Source: CAZEJK01 sp964512045
GTDB taxonomy: Bacteria > Acidobacteriota > Thermoanaerobaculia > Thermoanaerobaculales > Sulfomarinibacteraceae
Assembly (NCBI GenBank): GCA_964512045.1
Contig: CAZEJK010000012.1
Span: 1 to 47,464, forward strand
Reading direction: 5' to 3'
DNA length: 47,464 nt
In this document: piece by piece, positions 32,375-40,900 of the stretch
How positions within the stretch are numbered: the stretch's first letter is position 1
How the letters are laid out: each line of letters opens with the position of its first letter
Position numbers and translations under genes: made by a program
Notes under the pieces: generated by a model
The model's input: the letters and a program-made list of their open reading frames with translations, nothing else
What the model was told of the DNA's origin: nothing
Database searches by the model: none

Positions 32375-32398
32375 GGGCCAGCCTGTTCGGGCTGGCCC
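32375..32398 (-). terminator. Terminator of the DUF224 oxidoreductase gene
   Basis: On the minus strand GGGCCAGCC (32398-32390) and GGCTGGCCC (32383-32375) form a 9-bp stem, followed by GTTTCTC. It begins 26 bp after the stop codon. Confidence 0.75.
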
Positions 32399-32423
32399 TC
32401 TGCTCGCAGCTTCCGGTCGTCGT

Positions 32424-34463
32424 TCAGGCGCTTGCGGCCGGGCGCATCGCCTTCGCCACCAGGGTGATCACATCGTGGGTGGTGGCCTCCTCGTAGCCGA
32501 GCTCGCGCTGAGCGTCGGAGATCATCGCGTAGCAGTAGGGACACGCCACACAAGCGTCGTCTGTTCCAGAGGCGCGCATCTGCTCGAAGCGAGTCTGGTT
32601 GATCCGCTCGCCGAGCTTCTCCTCCAGCCACATCCGGCCACCGCCCGCGCCGCAGCACATCGCCTTCTCGCGACTCAATGTCGCCTCACGGACCTTCAGG
32701 CCCTGAATAGCTCGCAGAAGAAACCGCGGTGCTTCGTACTCGCCGTTCGTGCGGCCGAGGTAGCACGGATCGTGGTAGGTAACATCCATGTCGAGCGTGT
32801 TGAGAAGCTTGATCTTTCCCTTGCGGACCAGGTCAGCCACCAGCTGGGTCCCGTGCACCACCTCGTAGTGCCCCCCGAAGTCGCCGTACTCGTTCTTGAG
32901 GATGTTGTAGCAATGCGGATCGTTGGTCACGATCTTCTTGACCCCGTATGAGTTCATCGTCTCCACGTTCTGCATCGCCAGCATCTGGAACAGGTACTCG
33001 TTGCCGAGCCGGCGCGCGGCATCGCCGGAGCTCATCTCCTCCGGACCGAGGATCGCGAACTTCACCTTTGCCTCGAGGAGAATTCTGGCCAGGGACTGGG
33101 ACGCCTTCTTGGCCGCATCATCATAGCTGCCGGCGTCGCCGACGAAGAACAGGTACTCGAAGTCGCCGTTGGCCCCGGCGGCCAACGGGACCGGCAGATC
33201 CTCGACCCAGTCACCGCGGGTTTCCGGCGCGAGCTGCCACGGGTTTCCGTTGACCTCCCATCCGCGAAACGCCGCCTGAGCCTCCTCCGGGAACTCCGCC
33301 TTGTCCAGCACGAGGTTACGCCGCATATCGACCAGCTTGTCGACGTAGGTGATCTGCAGGGGACATGCGAGCTCGCACCACCGGCAGGTTGTGCACGCCC
33401 ACACGGTCTCCGGATCGATAATCTCGGGCAGCAAAACGATTTGCGACTGGGCGCCACCGGACTCACCCGGGTCCGCCAGCAGGTCCTTCTGCTCGCTGTA
33501 GAGCTGGTCGCGAACATCCTTGGTGTACAGCACCGGCACCAACGGCTTGTTGGTCAAGGTCGTCGGGCAGAACTCTCGGCAGCGCCCGCACTCCGTACAG
33601 GTGTACAGATCCAGCATCTGCTTCCAGGTCAAGTCGGTCACGGTCTCGATGCCGAACCGAGCGTTCTCGTCGATGTTCTCCAGGTCCATGTACGACAGGT
33701 GGCCGGGATGCTCCCGCTTGTCGAAGAACACGTTGAACAGCGACGTGTACACGTGGAAGTGCTTGGAGTACGGCAGCTCGTTGGCGAAGTAGAACAGCAC
33801 GATGAGGTGGAGCCACCACGTCGAGGTGTACACGGCCTGCAAGGCGTCGTGCGAGAGCCCCCCCATGAGACCGGCAAACGCCGCCGACACCGGCAGGTAC
33901 GAGGCCTCGATCGCACCGGCAGCGATCCGGGCACCTTCTGACGCCAGGTCGGTCACCATCAGCAGGAAGATCAGGATCAGCACCAGCCACGCGCCGAACG
34001 ACTGAACGATCCGCTTGGGCGGCGCGAACAGCCGGCGACCTGCGGCTAACGCGATCCCGATGAGGACCAGTGCCTCGAAGATGTCCTTGGAGAACAGGTA
34101 GGCGTGACCCACCCCGGTGTGCAGCAACGGAAGCTCCCAGCCGGCGAACAGGCCCTCGATGACCATGGTCACCGTGCGCACGCTGACGACGAGGAACCCG
34201 TAGAAGATCAGAATATGAAAAAACCCGGCGAACGGGTCCTGGAACATCTTCTTCTGGCCGATGGCGTAGACCAGAACGTCCTTCAGACGGCCGACCGGGT
34301 CGTCGAACCGGTTCTCACCTCGCCCCAGCGTCAGCAGCTGGAAGCGCCGGCTCAGCGACCAGATGACGCCACCGATGCCGACAGCCGCCAGCACCCAGAA
34401 GTACACGTACCCCGGGATCCCCAGGAACGACCCTGCAGTCGCGTGGTTCAGCACCTGATCCAT
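32424..34463 (-). CDS. Membrane-bound Fe-S oxidoreductase (DUF224; ETF:menaquinone oxidoreductase / FadF-like)
   Basis: The 679-residue protein has an N-terminal domain of five to six helices like the haem b subunit NarI (to about residue 215). Two [4Fe-4S] motifs, CTECGRCREFCP (about 285-296) and CTTCRWCELACP, follow, then two CCG half-domains. The second half is complete (DPCYLGR, CCGAGGG, CPYC). The first has lost most cysteines (VGDAGSYDD, EEMSSGD, NDPHC). Proteins of this layout (EMO; FadF in Bacillus) pass electrons from acyl-CoA dehydrogenase via ETF to menaquinone. The ATG at 34463 fits GGGAGG at four to five bases. Its promoter carries a FadR-type operator like that of the acyl-CoA dehydrogenase gene, which supports the role. 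No etfAB genes lie in the window. Confidence 0.88.
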   Translation of the reverse strand: MDQVLNHATAGSFLGIPGYVYFWVLAAVGIGGVIWSLSRRFQLLTLGRGENRFDDPVGRLKDVLVYAIGQKKMFQDPFAGFFHILIFYGFLVVSVRTVTMVIEGLFAGWELPLLHTGVGHAYLFSKDIFEALVLIGIALAAGRRLFAPPKRIVQSFGAWLVLILIFLLMVTDLASEGARIAAGAIEASYLPVSAAFAGLMGGLSHDALQAVYTSTWWLHLIVLFYFANELPYSKHFHVYTSLFNVFFDKREHPGHLSYMDLENIDENARFGIETVTDLTWKQMLDLYTCTECGRCREFCPTTLTNKPLVPVLYTKDVRDQLYSEQKDLLADPGESGGAQSQIVLLPEIIDPETVWACTTCRWCELACPLQITYVDKLVDMRRNLVLDKAEFPEEAQAAFRGWEVNGNPWQLAPETRGDWVEDLPVPLAAGANGDFEYLFFVGDAGSYDDAAKKASQSLARILLEAKVKFAILGPEEMSSGDAARRLGNEYLFQMLAMQNVETMNSYGVKKIVTNDPHCYNILKNEYGDFGGHYEVVHGTQLVADLVRKGKIKLLNTLDMDVTYHDPCYLGRTNGEYEAPRFLLRAIQGLKVREATLSREKAMCCGAGGGRMWLEEKLGERINQTRFEQMRASGTDDACVACPYCYAMISDAQRELGYEEATTHDVITLVAKAMRPAASA

Positions 34464-34595
34464 CATCCCTCCCTTGTCATGGCAGCCGCTCTCCGGAGAT
34501 GACAAACGCCAGCGAAGTGGCGCGGGCCGCGCGGCTCCATTCGGTCAAGCGGCTCGTCCGTGGTTCGCTGGCGGTGGGTCCAATTCACGTACCGC

Positions 34596-34629
34596 AGTAT
34601 AGCAGAAACTGAATGAGCATTCACTCAGT
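34596..34629 (-). promoter_or_regulatory. Extended -10 promoter with FadR(TetR)-type operator for the DUF224 gene
   Basis: On the minus strand TGC-TATACT (TATACT at 34601-34596) is an extended -10. Just upstream is a 22-bp palindrome, positions 34608-34629, of the form ACTGAnTGA-N4-TCAnTCAGT, covering the spacer and -35 region. It has the same core as the site at 4443-4460. The leader is about 125 nt. Confidence 0.72.
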
Positions 34630-34646
34630 ATTGCCGCGACGCGTCA

Positions 34647-35723
34647 TCACTCGGGACCAATGAACGGCAGAGCCTGAGCGGGCTCCTCGACGGCACGCCG
34701 CAGCTTGACGAGCAGCGAGGAGGTCGGAGCTGCCGGCGCCAGAGGGTCCACCCACAGCCAGCCGTCCTCCTGCGAGAGCTCGGACAAACCACTGGCCGGC
34801 GTCACCGGCACGTGCACCGGAACAATCCGTATCCGCCGATGCGTCACACTGTGGCGCACGACAGCGCACACCCTCCCGGAGGAAGCGGTCCAGGGCAGCA
34901 GCTGCAACGCCGTGTGCACCGGACGCTCTTCGCCGCCCTCGGTAAATGGTGGTAGCCAAAGCCCCGCCAGAATCGGGCCCTGATCGATCCTGCGGAGCAG
35001 CCACCGGCCGTCGTCGGCGACCGGGCAGCTGGCCACCCAGCGATGTTCCTCGGCGCGTCTGCGCTGCCGGGGTGGCGGAACTCGATCCTGGATACCCTGT
35101 GCCCGCGCACGACAGTCAGCCGCTAGCGGACACCGCGCACATGCCGGCGACACGGGACGGCAGACCGTAGCGCCGAGCTCCATCAGCGACTCGTTGACCA
35201 GACCTGGCGGGGCGTCTGTCATCAAGCCACGTACCCACTCCAGAATCCGCTTGCGTGCAGCAGCGGCCCGCGGATTCCCCGTCTCGGCCAAGACCCGTGC
35301 CCCCACACGCAGGACGTTCCCGTCAAGAACCGGCGCTCTCACTCCGAACGCCAACGACGCCACCGCGGCGGCGGTGTACGGACCGACCCCGGGCAAGGTC
35401 TCGAGCTCGTCAGGATCGGCGGGCAGGACACCTTCGGCGGCATACACCCGACGGGCCAGCGCATGGAGGGCCCTGGCCCGCCGGTAGTAGCCGAGCCCCG
35501 ACCACGCCTCCAGCACCTCATCCTCACGCGCCGCAGCCAGCGCAGACAGCGACGGAAACCGTCGTATGAAGCTCTCGAAGAGGGGAACCACCCGGTCCAC
35601 CTGCGTCTGTTGGAGCATCGTCTCGCTGACCAACACCTGGTACGGGTCTCGAGGCTCGGTGCGCCACGGCAGGCTCCTGCGGTTGCACTCATACCAGCCG
35701 AGGAGACCGTTCACCACGCCCAT
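34647..35723 (-). CDS. mutY: A/G-specific adenine DNA glycosylase
   Basis: The enzyme removes adenine mispaired with 8-oxoguanine. The 358-residue product shows the catalytic Glu34 in VSETMLQQTQ, the helix-hairpin-helix LETLPGVGPYTAAAVASLAFG and the catalytic Asp134 in PVLDGNVLRV. The [4Fe-4S] cluster ligands are Cys188, 195, 198 and 204 (C-x6-C-x2-C-x5-C). The C-terminal NUDIX-like domain that reads 8-oxoG is present (about 225-350: GRWLLRRIDQGPILAGLWLPP). The ATG at 35723 has a TATCCT box ending 6 nt upstream and no ribosome site. It is convergent with nothing and transcribed away from the sigma factor gene. Confidence 0.95.
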   Translation of the reverse strand: MGVVNGLLGWYECNRRSLPWRTEPRDPYQVLVSETMLQQTQVDRVVPLFESFIRRFPSLSALAAAREDEVLEAWSGLGYYRRARALHALARRVYAAEGVLPADPDELETLPGVGPYTAAAVASLAFGVRAPVLDGNVLRVGARVLAETGNPRAAAARKRILEWVRGLMTDAPPGLVNESLMELGATVCRPVSPACARCPLAADCRARAQGIQDRVPPPRQRRRAEEHRWVASCPVADDGRWLLRRIDQGPILAGLWLPPFTEGGEERPVHTALQLLPWTASSGRVCAVVRHSVTHRRIRIVPVHVPVTPASGLSELSQEDGWLWVDPLAPAAPTSSLLVKLRRAVEEPAQALPFIGPE

Positions 35724-35729
35724 GCCGCG

Positions 35730-35735
35730 AGGATA
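35730..35735 (-). promoter_or_regulatory. Putative -10 element, leaderless mutY message
   Basis: TATCCT on the minus strand, then CGCGGC, then the ATG at 35723 (6-nt gap). No Shine-Dalgarno sequence. Confidence 0.5.
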
Positions 35736-35862
35736 CCGGAATCACGCATGACCGCCGGCAGTTCACCGTCGCAGGATCCCTGCGGCCTTGGGCCGAGCGC
35801 GTCTCTGGACAGAAGGACACGCACCCGTTACCGTCGACACAGCAGCTGCAAAGGAGGAGATG

Positions 35863-36414
35863 GTGGCCGACGAAGCACCCGACGAGCTCACCCGGCTCAT
35901 GATCGGCTACCAGAACGGACAGCTCGAAGCGTTCGAGTCGCTGTATCGGGCCATGGCGCCGCCGCTGCTCCGCTACGTGAACTCGTTCGTGCGCAACGCC
36001 AGCATCGCCGAGGAGCTCTTGCAAGACACATTTCTTCAGGTACACCGTGCCCGTCACACCTACCTGCCACCGCGGCCGGTCAAACCGTGGCTCTACGCGA
36101 TCGCGCGCCATGTGGCGCTGATGTACCTGCGCTCGACCAAGCGACGATCAAAGCACGAGATCCTCGCAGATGAGGAGCTCCCGGAGCTGCCGATCTCGCC
36201 CGCAGCGGAGGACCTCGGCGACACGCTGCTGGTGCGCAGGTCACTGGCCGACCTCGATCCCGCGCAGCGGGAGATCCTCGTCCTGCACCACATGCTCGGA
36301 CTGAGCTTCAAAGAGATCGGTGCGGTCCTCGGGACGACCGCGGGCGCCGCCAAGGTCCGCGCTCATCGCGCGATCAAGGTTCTCAGAGAACGTCTCCAAC
36401 CTCAGGAGTCATGA
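35863..36414 (+). CDS. ECF-type RNA polymerase sigma factor
   Basis: The 183-residue protein has sigma region 2 (FESLYRAMAPPLLRYVNSFVRNASIAEELLQDTFLQVHRARHTY), a linker, and region 4 (LADLDPAQREILVLHHMLGLSFKEIGAVLGTTAGAAKVRAHRAIKVL) with a helix-turn-helix for the -35. No region 3 is present, so it is an ECF factor. The GTG at 35863 fits GGAGG at five bases better than ATG 35860, which is too close. Its stop overlaps the next gene, an NrsF-like membrane protein that should hold it inactive. The signal may be an outside stress; the target promoters are not evident. Confidence 0.9.
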   Translation: MADEAPDELTRLMIGYQNGQLEAFESLYRAMAPPLLRYVNSFVRNASIAEELLQDTFLQVHRARHTYLPPRPVKPWLYAIARHVALMYLRSTKRRSKHEILADEELPELPISPAAEDLGDTLLVRRSLADLDPAQREILVLHHMLGLSFKEIGAVLGTTAGAAKVRAHRAIKVLRERLQPQES

Positions 36415-37070
36415 GCATGGATCATCCGCCAGTTCCTGAAACCCTGCGGGCCGCCGTGGCGAACGACCTTGAGCCGGTCAAGCCCCTGTCCGCACCGTGG
36501 CGTGGCGCGTTGCTGGTGGCGACCGTCGGCCTCGTGGTCGTCGCCGGGGCCTCACTGGTCCGCCCCCTTCGCGGTGATCTCGCGGTGCTCTCGCCGACGC
36601 TCGTGTGGGGCTCACTGATCCTCCAGCTCGTCGTGGGCGCTCTGTTGATCGGCCTCTCGCTCCGCGAGTCGATCCCTGGCTCGGGCGTCGCTCTCAAGGT
36701 CGCCCTGAGCGCGATCGGGCTCGGCTATCTGACCCATCTGGCCGTGGCCTTGGCCACCTGGATGGCCGTGCCCGTCTCTCCAACTGGCACCCCCCAGTGT
36801 GGGGTTGCATGCATGGAGCACGAGGTTTTCTTCGCACTGCCCGCGTTTGCGCTGGTCTGTCTTCTGATCCTCCGGGCCCTCCCGATGCGAGCCCCGATGG
36901 CGGGAGCGTTGGCCGGTGCGGGAACGGGTTTGGTGGCGGATGGAGGCGTGCACCTGTTCTGTCCGATCTCCGGCTTGCATCATGTCCTGGTCTGGCACGG
37001 TGGAGGTTTCCTCGCCATGGTCGCGATCGGTACCGTGCTCGGCCTCCTCTGGAAACGACTGCAACGGTAA
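36411..37070 (+). CDS. NrsF/DUF1109-like membrane anti-sigma factor
   Basis: The 219-residue protein has six hydrophobic segments and the layout of the NrsF (DUF1109) family, which binds ECF sigma factors and releases them under stress such as metal exposure. Conserved features are a short cytoplasmic N-terminus, PVSPTGTPQCGVACMEHEVFF between helices, and VHLFCPISGLHHVLVWHGG before the last helix. The latter holds the Cys and His residues typical of the family and suggests metal or redox sensing. The ATG overlaps the sigma factor stop (ATGA). ATG 36417 is an alternative with better spacing from AGGAG. Confidence 0.82.
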   Translation: MSMDHPPVPETLRAAVANDLEPVKPLSAPWRGALLVATVGLVVVAGASLVRPLRGDLAVLSPTLVWGSLILQLVVGALLIGLSLRESIPGSGVALKVALSAIGLGYLTHLAVALATWMAVPVSPTGTPQCGVACMEHEVFFALPAFALVCLLILRALPMRAPMAGALAGAGTGLVADGGVHLFCPISGLHHVLVWHGGGFLAMVAIGTVLGLLWKRLQR

Positions 37071-37233
37071 GGGCGGACGGGCTCGAGCACGGAGCGCACC
37101 AGACTGACAGCTTGATTTTTCCTCGGCTCCGGTGCACAGTGATGCCGGTGCGTGGCCTCCATCAGTGGGCGAGGAACCGCCGCTCCACCACGTCAGCTCA
37201 CGCACCAACCTGGCGGGAGGAGAGGACGCACAC

Positions 37234-37755
37234 ATGGCTGTCGACATCAACTTCGCAGACCTCAGCATCAAGGACACGCTGGATCTGGCCATCGCCATCG
37301 AGGACGAGGCCAAGGAACGGTACGAGGAGTTTGCCGCCCAGATGAAGGCGCACCATACGCACGAGGCGGTACCGTTCTTCGAGAAGATGGCCGGGGTCGA
37401 GGAGGCCCACGGAGATCAGCTTCGCGAGCAGCGTTCGCGGCTCGTCGGGAATGAGCCGGCCACGGTCGACACGACCATGATCTACGACGTCGAGGCACCA
37501 GAGTACGATCAGGCGCGAGCGTTCATGTCGCCCAAGGATGCGCTCATGGTCGCGCTCCGAGCCGAAACCAAGGCGTTCCGGTTCTACGCCAACGCACTCC
37601 GCCATGTCTCCGACACCGAGCTGTACGCGCTGATGACCGAGCTCCGCGACGCGGAGCAGGAGCACCAGGCGTTCGTTCGCGCCGAGCTCGCCAAGCTTCC
37701 ACCCGAGCCGGACTTCGATCCGAAAGACTACGTCGACGAGCCGAAGGCGCAGTAG
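37234..37755 (+). CDS. Ferritin-like/rubrerythrin-family protein without rubredoxin domain
   Basis: The 173-residue helical protein has the ferritin-like di-iron pattern: Glu in AIEDEAKERYEEFA (helix 1), E-x2-H in MAGVEEAHGDQLRE (helix 2), Glu in ALRAETKAFRFYANAL (helix 3) and E-x2-H in LRDAEQEHQAFVRAEL (helix 4). There are no CxxC pairs, so it lacks the rubredoxin electron-transfer end. It probably detoxifies peroxide or stores iron. A ribosome site AGAGG lies eight bases before the ATG. It follows the sigma/anti-sigma pair by 163 bp on the same strand and could be one of its targets; a paralogous protein is encoded at 44182-44634. The promoter region (TTGATT at 37112) is weak. Confidence 0.85.
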   Translation: MAVDINFADLSIKDTLDLAIAIEDEAKERYEEFAAQMKAHHTHEAVPFFEKMAGVEEAHGDQLREQRSRLVGNEPATVDTTMIYDVEAPEYDQARAFMSPKDALMVALRAETKAFRFYANALRHVSDTELYALMTELRDAEQEHQAFVRAELAKLPPEPDFDPKDYVDEPKAQ

Positions 37756-37790
37756 CCGCGCCCGAGCTGACCAGCTCGAAACCGCATAGC

Positions 37791-37810
37791 CCCGCAGCCG
37801 AGGCCGCGGG
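37791..37810 (+). terminator. Possible hairpin after the ferritin-like gene
   Basis: CCCGCAGCC and GGCCGCGGG pair with one mismatch, followed by TGTTATG. A second short inverted repeat, CGAGCTG-AC-CAGCTCG, lies at 37763-37778. The T-tract is poor. Confidence 0.4.
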
Positions 37811-37900
37811 TGTTATGTCGGGGTACCACCTCGCCCGGCCCTTGCCGATGGGCTCGGGCACACCTACCATGGCGAGGCTCACAGGCGGAGGCTGCTTCCG

Positions 37901-40900
37901 ATGACATCACACGTGACCGTTCGCAACCTGCTCGCCACGGTGCTGGTGCTGCTCACCGTCGCCGCCATCGCAGCTGTCGAGCCTCCTGCACCGGCGGATC
38001 TCGAGATGCTCGCCGTTGCTCCAAAGCCGTTCTGGACGGATCGCACAGTCGAGAGCCTCGACCACGTTCTCGATCGGTTGGACAACCGGTCAGCGTGGGT
38101 CCAGGCGCTGGAAGATCTCGGTGACGCCGCCGGAGTCTCCATCGACACGCGCACGGGCGAGCCTGCGATGGTCGTCATGGAGCCCGAGCCGTGGATACCC
38201 GGCCGCGGCAACACCCTGAGTCTCGAGGATGTGTCGGCCCGGCTCGGCCGCCAGGTGCCGGCTGTTACCGAGGACATCCTGCGCGATCTGACACTCCAGT
38301 TTATCAGCCGCCATCAGCCACTTCTGCGGGTTCCGAGCAGACAGCTGTCCGCTCCAACGGCAGCTCTGATCCGACCCGGGCTGTGGGTCGTCACGGTCGA
38401 CCACCGGCCGTCCGGAGTCCCGGTGGCGACCGCACGCCTCACGCTCGTCATCGGCCATGGCAACCTGATCCTTTGGGGAAGCGACGCGCTCTATCCGGTC
38501 GACCCAAGCACGGCTCTTCAGCCTGAGATCGCGCCGGAGACCGCCGCTGGGCTCGCGCGCCAGTACGTCGGCTGGAGATCCGGGCACGATGTCATGGTCC
38601 GCGAGCCGGAGCTCGAGCTGATTCCGGTCCTGAAGACTTGTGATCGAGAGGACGCTGTGACACAGCTCGGTGCTGGAAGCTCGCACCGGCTGGTGTGGAA
38701 GATGGGGTTCACCCGCGCAGGTTCTCCCGCCAACTGGATCATTCAGGTGGACGCTCGCACCGGCGAGATCGTGCAGCTCTCCGACGCGACCGCGTACACC
38801 TCGTGGGTGCGAGGCGGCATCCAGCCGGTGACATGGTCCGACCCGGAGGAGCACCGACCGCTACCGTTCGTGTCAGTTGGCAGCGGGCAGTTCGCCTCCC
38901 TGGAAGGGCTGTACACCAACCCGGGCAGCACGGTCACCGCCACCCTCGACGGCAGCAACACCCACATCAGCGACATGTGCGGCAGCTCCGGCACTCCGGG
39001 GGTCAACTCTGGCGCGAACGACACCATCGACTTCGGAGTCGGCCCGCCGAACCCCACGGGCGATGCGGACTGCACGACCAACGGCGTTGGCCTCGCCGAT
39101 GGCGCGCATAACACCCACGCCGCCCGCTCAGCCTACTACCACATCTCGTGGATCAAGGAGAAGGGCCATCGCTGGCTCCCGTCGGTCGGCTGGCTCACAC
39201 AGCCGCACACGGTCAACGTCAACGAAGACGACGTCTGCAACGCGTACTGGAGCCCCCTGTTCGGAACCAACGGCTTCTACCGCGAAGGGTACACCTCCGA
39301 AGGGGTCCACTGCTTCAATACCGGAGAGATCGCCGGCGTGTTCTTGCACGAGGTGGGCCACGGCCTCGACCAGCACGACGCGCAAGGGACCGGTGACCGC
39401 GGCACCGGCGAGGCGTATGCCGACACCCACGCGTTCCTGCACCTGCACGACTCGTGCATCGGCCCTGGCTTTCGCGAGACGAGCTGCACCGGTTACGGAC
39501 CGTTCCCGTGCACCGACTGCACTGGCGTGCGCGACGTGGACTTCGCCAAGCACACCGATGCATCGGGCGCCGCCATAGCCGATCCGTTCACGCCGGCCAA
39601 CTTCACCGCGGAGGCTTGCTCCAGCTCCACCTGCACCGGCCCGTGCGGCCTCCAGTGCCATTGCGAGTCTCACCCCGCGACCGGCGCAATCTGGGACCTG
39701 GCAACCCGGCGCCTCACCGCCGAACATGACGCGGCCACTGCCTGGTACATCGCCGAGCGCGACTGGTACCTCGGCATGCAGATCGCCCGCAACATGTTCA
39801 ACTGCAACAGCAGCACCTTCGCGTCGGACGGCTGCGCTGCCACCTCGTGGTTTAACGGCCTGCTGGCGGCCGACGACGACAACGGCGATCTGACCGACGG
39901 CACACCACACGCCGCTGCGATCTACGCAGCCTTCTCCGACCACGCGATCGCCTGCGGAGACGCCGCCGACCCAGCCCACCAGGACTCGCAAACCTGCCCG
40001 ACACTCGCCACGCCGGTGGCAAGTGCGACCGTTGTCGGTAACGAGATCCAGCTCGACTGGGATCCGGTTACCGGCGCCGACGGCTACACCGTGCTCCGCA
40101 ACCACGGCAGCTGCGCAGACGGGTACATCGAGGTGGGATCGGTCCCGGGCGGTACCGAAACGTGGACCGACTCAGGCGTCGTCGACTACCAGGCGTACTC
40201 GTACCGAGTGCTAGCGAACGGCGCCTCGGACGCGTGCTTTTCCGACCTTTCAAGCTGCCTGCAGGCAACAATCAGCGACTGCCCCGAGGCAGTCTCCGAG
40301 GCGCCGTTGCTCACGGCTCCCGCCGACAACCGCGTCGACATCGACTGGCCGACTACCGGCAGCTGCTCGGCCTTCCACGTCGAGCGTCGCACGGGCGGCT
40401 GCGGAACCACCGGCTTCGCCACCGTCTCAGCCTCTGTGGAGACTGCGCCGGTGAGCGATCTGTCTGTCTCTGGCGGGATCACCTACGGGTATCGTGTGCG
40501 CGCGGTGGCCCCGGACGCCGTCCTCGTCACAGGGCCTTCTCCCTGCGCCGAGATCACGCCGTCCGGTGTCTGCAACGAGCGTCCGGCGTTTGCCGGGGCG
40601 GCTCTTGCCGGCAACAGTCACACGGCTCACTGTGGCATCGACCTGACATGGACGGCCGGCGCCACCCCTTGCCCCGGCCAGACTGTTGTCTACAACGTGT
40701 ACCGAGGTAATCCAGGCGGCTTCATGCCCGGCTCTGACACACTCGTGGCGTCTGGGCTCAGCGGTACCGAATGGCACGACGGCACGGTCGCCTACGGCTC
40801 GAGCTACGGCTACATCGTGCGTGCAGAGGCGCTGTCTGGCGCCGGGCCTGGTCCCAACGGAGGAGTGGAGGACGCGAACAACGTCATCGCCGTTGCCGCA

